A stretch of DNA of 34,122 bases. Source: Bacillota bacterium (GTDB lineage: Bacteria > Bacillota > Clostridia > CAKSNL01 > HGM11501). This document shows, piece after piece, positions 30,180 to 34,122 of the stretch; positions within the stretch are counted from its first letter, which is position 1, and each line of letters opens with the position of its first letter. The notes below the pieces were generated by a model. That model was not told the origin of the DNA, searched no databases, and worked only from the letters and a program-made list of their open reading frames with translations. The stretch is from NCBI GenBank assembly GCA_030705805.1, contig JAUZPY010000011.1, positions 1 through 34,122 on the forward strand, given 5' to 3'. The position numbers were made by a program, and so were the translations under genes.

Positions 30180-31741
30180 TGGCAGTGATGAATAGTACAA
30201 TAGAAAAGAAATTATGGGATGCGGCAGATTCGATGCGCACCAACTCAAAATTAAAATCTTCAGAATATGCAACTCCGGTTTTAGGATTAATATTTTTACG
30301 CTTTGCTGATTATCGTTTTACTTTAGCTGAAGAACGTGTTGCTAAAGAATTTGAAAATAGTCGGCGTTTACCGAGTAAAATTGATTATCAGCGTCAAGGT
30401 GTACTTTTTGTACCACCAACTGCAAGATATAATTATCTGTTGAACCTACCGGAGGAAGAAGACATTCAGCAGGCTGTTATTCAGGCCATGAAAGATATTG
30501 AGGATGAAAACCTATCATTAAAAGATGTTTTACCCAAGCAATACAGACGCGTTTCCAAGGATATTTTAATCTCCCTTATAAAAGCTTTTTCAGAAATTGA
30601 AATGCAGGAACATAACGGAGATACTTTTGGTGCGGTTTATGAATATTTCCTAAGCAAATTTGCACTTTCGGAAGGTCAAAAAGGTGGAGAATTCTTTACA
30701 CCTACCTCCCTCGTTAGACTAATTGTTGAAATATTGGAACCAAACAAGGGTTTATTACTGGATCCTGCATGCGGCAGTGGTGGTATGTTCGTCCAAAGTG
30801 GTAAATTTGTAAAAAGACATAGCGGTAACCCTGAAAGTGATATTAGTATTTTCGGACAAGAAAATATTGCTGATACTGTTCGCCTGTGCAAGATGAACCT
30901 TGCCGTTCACGGATTAGAGGGCGACGTAAAAGAGTGTAATACCTATTATCAGAATATTCATGGTTGTTATCACCGCATGAATTACATTATGGCGAATCCA
31001 CCGTTCAATGCAAAAGGCGTAGATAAAGAAAGAATCAAAGGCGATAAGCGTTATCCCTTTGGAATTCCTACCAACGATAATGCAAACTATCTTTGGATTC
31101 AAGAGTTTTATAGCGCAATGAAGCCTGGCGAAGGTAAAGCCGGTTTTGTTATGGCAAACTCTGCTGCTGATGCAAGAGGAACTGAGCTTGAAATACGAAA
31201 GCAAATTATTGAAAGCAAAGTTGTTGACGTAATGATTTCGATCGGCTCAAACTTTTTCTATACTGTTACTTTGCCTTGTACCCTTTGGTTTTTTGATAAC
31301 ATAAAAGTCCATCATAACAGCGACGATACTGTTTTGTTTATCGATGCAAGAAACACTTTCACTCAAATCGACCGTGCACATAGAGAGTTTTCTCTTGCTC
31401 AAATTGAATACATCGCTAACATTGCCCGCCTTTATCACAATAAACCAATTGAAAATCTTGAGGGCGGAGCTGATTTGCTGAAAGAGCTATTCCCTGATAA
31501 AAAATATCAGGACATCCCCGGACTTTGCAAGGTTGCAACGATTGATGAAATTGAAGCACAAGGGTGGAGCCTTAACCCAGGCCGCTATGTTGGTACGCAA
31601 ATTGAGGAATTTAACGAAGAAGACTTTTTAGAAAGCCTAACCGCATTAAATGCAGAGTTGCAGCAGCTTAACCAACAGGCACAACAGATAGAAAGGGCAA
31701 TAGAAGAAAACTTTCTTTTGTTGGTGAATGGAAATGAGTAA
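30179..31741 (+). CDS. hsdM: Type I restriction-modification system, methyltransferase subunit
   Basis: 520 residues. N-terminal helical domain (STIEKKLWDAADSMRTN ... ATPVLGLIFLRFADYRF), then the N6-adenine methylase: SAM site DPACGSGGMF (195-204), catalytic NPPF (273-276), plus GGEFFTPTSLVRLIVEILEP as the usual preamble. It methylates adenine in the asymmetric site set by HsdS and is also part of the restriction complex. The C-terminal part ends in a coiled helix (LTALNAELQQLNQQAQQIERAIEE) that contacts HsdS. Overlaps hsdS by a few bases. Confidence 0.95.
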   Translation: MAVMNSTIEKKLWDAADSMRTNSKLKSSEYATPVLGLIFLRFADYRFTLAEERVAKEFENSRRLPSKIDYQRQGVLFVPPTARYNYLLNLPEEEDIQQAVIQAMKDIEDENLSLKDVLPKQYRRVSKDILISLIKAFSEIEMQEHNGDTFGAVYEYFLSKFALSEGQKGGEFFTPTSLVRLIVEILEPNKGLLLDPACGSGGMFVQSGKFVKRHSGNPESDISIFGQENIADTVRLCKMNLAVHGLEGDVKECNTYYQNIHGCYHRMNYIMANPPFNAKGVDKERIKGDKRYPFGIPTNDNANYLWIQEFYSAMKPGEGKAGFVMANSAADARGTELEIRKQIIESKVVDVMISIGSNFFYTVTLPCTLWFFDNIKVHHNSDDTVLFIDARNTFTQIDRAHREFSLAQIEYIANIARLYHNKPIENLEGGADLLKELFPDKKYQDIPGLCKVATIDEIEAQGWSLNPGRYVGTQIEEFNEEDFLESLTALNAELQQLNQQAQQIERAIEENFLLLVNGNE

Positions 31742-32933
31742 ACCTTTATCCGATATAGTAGAATATAATCCTAAAGTTACTATAAAACGTGGCGATTTAG
31801 TTAACTATATTCCAATGGAAGAGATCGTGCCAAATCAAAGATATGTTGAATCAACGCAACAGAGAGTATTTTCTGGCGGTTCAAAATTTGAAAATAATGA
31901 TATTATTTTTGCAAGAATTACTCCTTGTCTGCAAAACAGAAAAATAGCACAATACAAATCGCAAGCACAAAACCCAGCAGCAGGTTCTACTGAGTACTTC
32001 GTTTTTCGTTCCATACCAAATGTTTCTGATAGTTCATTTGTTTATTACTTGCTAAAATCTGATTTTGTTGTAGAGCCAGCCATAAAAAGTATGAAAGGTG
32101 CATCGGGAAGGCAAAGAGCGGAGATACAACCAATTTTGGATTTGCATCTTCAAATTCCTTCATATGATACACAGATTAAGATAGGAAAAATTCTCTCCGC
32201 CTACGATGAGCAGATTGAAAATAACAATCGCAGAATTTCTATTTTGGAAGAAATGGCGCAGAAAGTATATCGTGAATGGTTTGTGCACTTCCGTTTTCCC
32301 GGCCATGAGAACTGTAAAATGGTTGAGTCTGAGTTTGGCACGATTCCTCAAGGATGGGAATATCTTGATTTGTTTGAGTGCTCAGATATTCAATATGGAT
32401 TTGCGTTTAAATCGAAACTGTTCTGCAATGATTCTTCGTTACACCCAGTTGTAAGGATACGCGACATATTGGGGAACAAAACAGAAACATTTTCGCCTGA
32501 AATGCCTAATCAAAAATACCTCCTTAATGAGGGGGATATTCTAATTGGAATGGATGGAATCTTCCATATGAATCAATGGAGTGGAGGAGCTGCATATTTA
32601 AACCAGCGAGTTGTTAGAATTCGTCCTCGATGTATGTCGACTTTTCAGCTTTATTATTACTTGGAACCAATAATTAAAGATTTGGAAACAGTAATAACGG
32701 GAACAACCGTTGCACATCTGAGTGATGTGGATCTTAAAAAAATAAAAGTTTTGGTGGCTGATAAAGATACACAGATTAAAGCAGATTCCATGATGCACTC
32801 ATTATTGAATCAAAAATTAAACTTATTAAATAAAAACACCATTCTACAAAAAACTCGTGATTTGTTGCTTCCAACACTCATCAACGGCGACATTGATGTT
32901 TCGCAGTTTGATATTAAGATAAAGGAGGAGTGA
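31728..32933 (+). CDS. hsdS: Type I restriction-modification system, specificity subunit
   Basis: About 400 residues with two target-recognition domains, each followed by a helical spacer. The first TRD (about 1-150) includes FENNDIIFARITPCLQNRKIAQ and SMKGASGRQRAEIQPILDLHLQIPS; its spacer is IGKILSAYDEQIENNNRRISILEEMAQKVYREWF. The second TRD begins at PQGWEYLDLFECSDIQYGFAFK and ends in KADSMMHSLLNQKLNLLNKN. Domain order is normal for HsdS. The start may be 31728 or the ATG at 31734, both within the end of hsdM. Ends as the next gene begins (TGATG). Confidence 0.93.
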   Translation: MEMSKPLSDIVEYNPKVTIKRGDLVNYIPMEEIVPNQRYVESTQQRVFSGGSKFENNDIIFARITPCLQNRKIAQYKSQAQNPAAGSTEYFVFRSIPNVSDSSFVYYLLKSDFVVEPAIKSMKGASGRQRAEIQPILDLHLQIPSYDTQIKIGKILSAYDEQIENNNRRISILEEMAQKVYREWFVHFRFPGHENCKMVESEFGTIPQGWEYLDLFECSDIQYGFAFKSKLFCNDSSLHPVVRIRDILGNKTETFSPEMPNQKYLLNEGDILIGMDGIFHMNQWSGGAAYLNQRVVRIRPRCMSTFQLYYYLEPIIKDLETVITGTTVAHLSDVDLKKIKVLVADKDTQIKADSMMHSLLNQKLNLLNKNTILQKTRDLLLPTLINGDIDVSQFDIKIKEE

Positions 32934-33592
32934 TGATGGAAAATAAGCAAAAAGTTTTACAGTGTTACTCTTGCGGGAACGAAACATTAATGAATTTGGT
33001 TGGTGAACATAGAAGTGATTGGGGTTGCCCTGAAGACCTACACGAAACCTGTAACTATCAACTGTATATTTGTCCAATTTGTGGCAAGCCAACACTTTTA
33101 GAGACATATTGGAATGAATGTCAACAGAGATACACATATAATGGCGAAATAGAAGACTACGAAGAGCATACCATTTTATTCCCTGTTAGCACAATTAAGA
33201 CTAACAACTTGCCTGTGGAGGTCAAATCCGCTTTTGAATCAGCTTTGAAAACTAAAAATATTGATACAGCGGTTTGTTTAATCGCTCTTAGACGAACACT
33301 CGAAATAGTTTGTAAAGAGAAAGGTGCAGTCGGACATAACCTTTGGAAAAAGATTGAGGATCTCTCCAACAAGGGTATTTTGCCACCTGAATTAAAGCAT
33401 GCCTCCGTTATTACTAAAACTTATGGTAATATGGGTGCGCATGATGCTGATATTTCTACAACAAAACAAGAGTTAGAACAAGTTATTGAATTCGTTCAAT
33501 ATATCTTAGACTATCTTTATATATTACCTGCCAAAATAAATAAGATCCAAGAAAAAATGGCAAGAGCAAAGGACGAGGAGGGAGAAGAATGA
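32933..33592 (+). CDS. Zinc-ribbon plus DUF4145 protein inside the hsd operon
   Basis: 219 residues, ATG at 32933 with AAGGAGGAG and overlapping the hsdS stop; it overlaps the hsdR start by ATGA. The N-terminus has four Cys in two pairs (CYSCGNE, ICPICGKP, with a further Cys pair CPEDLHETC between), a zinc ribbon. The C-terminal domain (VKSAFESALKTKNIDTAVCLIALRRTLEIVCKEKGA...LWKKIEDLSNKGILPPEL...GNMGAHDADISTTKQELEQVIEFVQYIL) is DUF4145, a HEPN-like helical fold; LRRTLE and NMGAHD are its conserved places. Such genes are seen between hsdS and hsdR in some Type I operons; the role is unproven. Confidence 0.88.
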   Translation: MMENKQKVLQCYSCGNETLMNLVGEHRSDWGCPEDLHETCNYQLYICPICGKPTLLETYWNECQQRYTYNGEIEDYEEHTILFPVSTIKTNNLPVEVKSAFESALKTKNIDTAVCLIALRRTLEIVCKEKGAVGHNLWKKIEDLSNKGILPPELKHASVITKTYGNMGAHDADISTTKQELEQVIEFVQYILDYLYILPAKINKIQEKMARAKDEEGEE

Positions 33593-34122
33593 ACCAATAT
33601 ACTGAAGATAATTTAGTTGAGCAGCCGGCAATGGAGCTTTTGAATTCTATGGGCTGGGATATTATGAACTGTTACGAAGAGAAACTTGGTAAAGATGGGA
33701 CACTCGGTCGTGAAACTTCCTCCGAGATTGTTTTGGTGCGTTATCTTCGTGAGGCTGTAAAAAAATTAAACCCTACTGCCGACATTGATGCCATTGATAT
33801 GGCAATTGAAGAAATAACAAAAGACCGTTCATCTTTATCTCCAGTTGCCGCAAACAAAGAGATGTACAAACTGATAAAAGACGGTGTACCTGTAACTTAT
33901 CGTGATGAATACGACGAAGATGTTGATGGATTGATTCGTGTTATTGATTGGAAGGATTCTGCAAACAATACATACCTTATGACAAATCAGCTTTGGATCA
34001 CAGGTTCTGTTTATAAACGTCGTGCGGATATTATTGGATTTATAAACGGTATCCCTCTTGTTTTTATGGAACTTAAAGCTACCCACCGAAACATTGAAAA
34101 CGCTTATAATGACAATTTGCGA
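33589..34122 (+). CDS. hsdR: Type I restriction endonuclease subunit, N-terminal part (partial)
   Basis: 178 codons are visible before the window ends. The opening (MNQYTEDNLVEQPAMELLNSMGWD) is a standard HsdR start. The PD-(D/E)xK nuclease is seen as RRADIIGFINGIPLVFMELKA with D147 and E161/K163. The following SF2 helicase motor lies outside the window. It overlaps the DUF4145 gene by ATGA. Typical HsdR subunits are about 1000 residues, so most is missing here. Confidence 0.93.
   Translation, partial: MNQYTEDNLVEQPAMELLNSMGWDIMNCYEEKLGKDGTLGRETSSEIVLVRYLREAVKKLNPTADIDAIDMAIEEITKDRSSLSPVAANKEMYKLIKDGVPVTYRDEYDEDVDGLIRVIDWKDSANNTYLMTNQLWITGSVYKRRADIIGFINGIPLVFMELKATHRNIENAYNDNLR

Overview
The window is chromosomal DNA from a low-GC, strictly anaerobic Firmicute of the Clostridia type. 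The evidence is the AT-rich intergenic DNA, strong GGAGG-type ribosome binding sites, TTGACA/TATAAT promoters with 17-base spacers, a PPi-type phosphofructokinase, a ferredoxin-linked indolepyruvate oxidoreductase (IorAB), an ECF-transporter S component, and carbohydrate enzymes (GH43, GH110) typical of gut or plant-biomass clostridia. I cannot name the species. I see no tRNA, rRNA, CRISPR array, integrase or intact insertion sequence.

Left part (1-6.2 kb). A partial gene end is followed on the minus strand by two paralogous small HTH repressors and a membrane-anchored ImmA/IrrE-type peptidase. Both repressor genes have consensus promoters with a shared AATTCnGT operator-like motif. On the plus strand come an unknown 108-residue protein, a CCA tRNA nucleotidyltransferase, a YgjV-like membrane protein and a Dabb protein. 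A structured leader then precedes a 43-residue RHH-like peptide and a zinc-ribbon/TM/PASTA-like/double-Ltp protein. Ltp domains are known from phage superinfection exclusion.

Middle part (6.2-18.2 kb). YbaK deacylase plus a GH43 enzyme; an ECF sigma factor with its DUF4367 partner; a GH110-like beta-helix galactosidase preceded by a decayed GH110 paralogue; an SGNH esterase divergent from a PHP phosphoesterase and a copper-amine-oxidase-N-domain secreted protein; an ECF S component, an AEC transporter and rlmH; two small unknown genes; and a non-coding stretch holding a 271-bp element bounded by 28-bp imperfect inverted repeats that may be a structured RNA or a MITE-like repeat.

Right part (18.2-34.1 kb). 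PPi-phosphofructokinase, then a compact operon DUF1934 / unknown / iorA / iorB / methionine gamma-lyase-family; a D-Ala-D-Ala carboxypeptidase with a doubtful (possibly ATT) start; a two-OB-fold SSB-like protein; an AraC regulator divergent from a PfkB kinase / mannitol-1-phosphate-dehydrogenase pair; and finally a Type I restriction-modification operon (RHH regulator, hsdM, hsdS, DUF4145, hsdR running off the edge). The RHH gene sits under a promoter whose -10 lies inside palindromes, suggesting self-regulation of the restriction system.

The best candidates for something undescribed are the RHH-controlled restriction operon with an embedded DUF4145 gene, the leader/short-RHH/Ltp locus, the membrane-tethered ImmA with two repressors, and the 271-bp foldback element.
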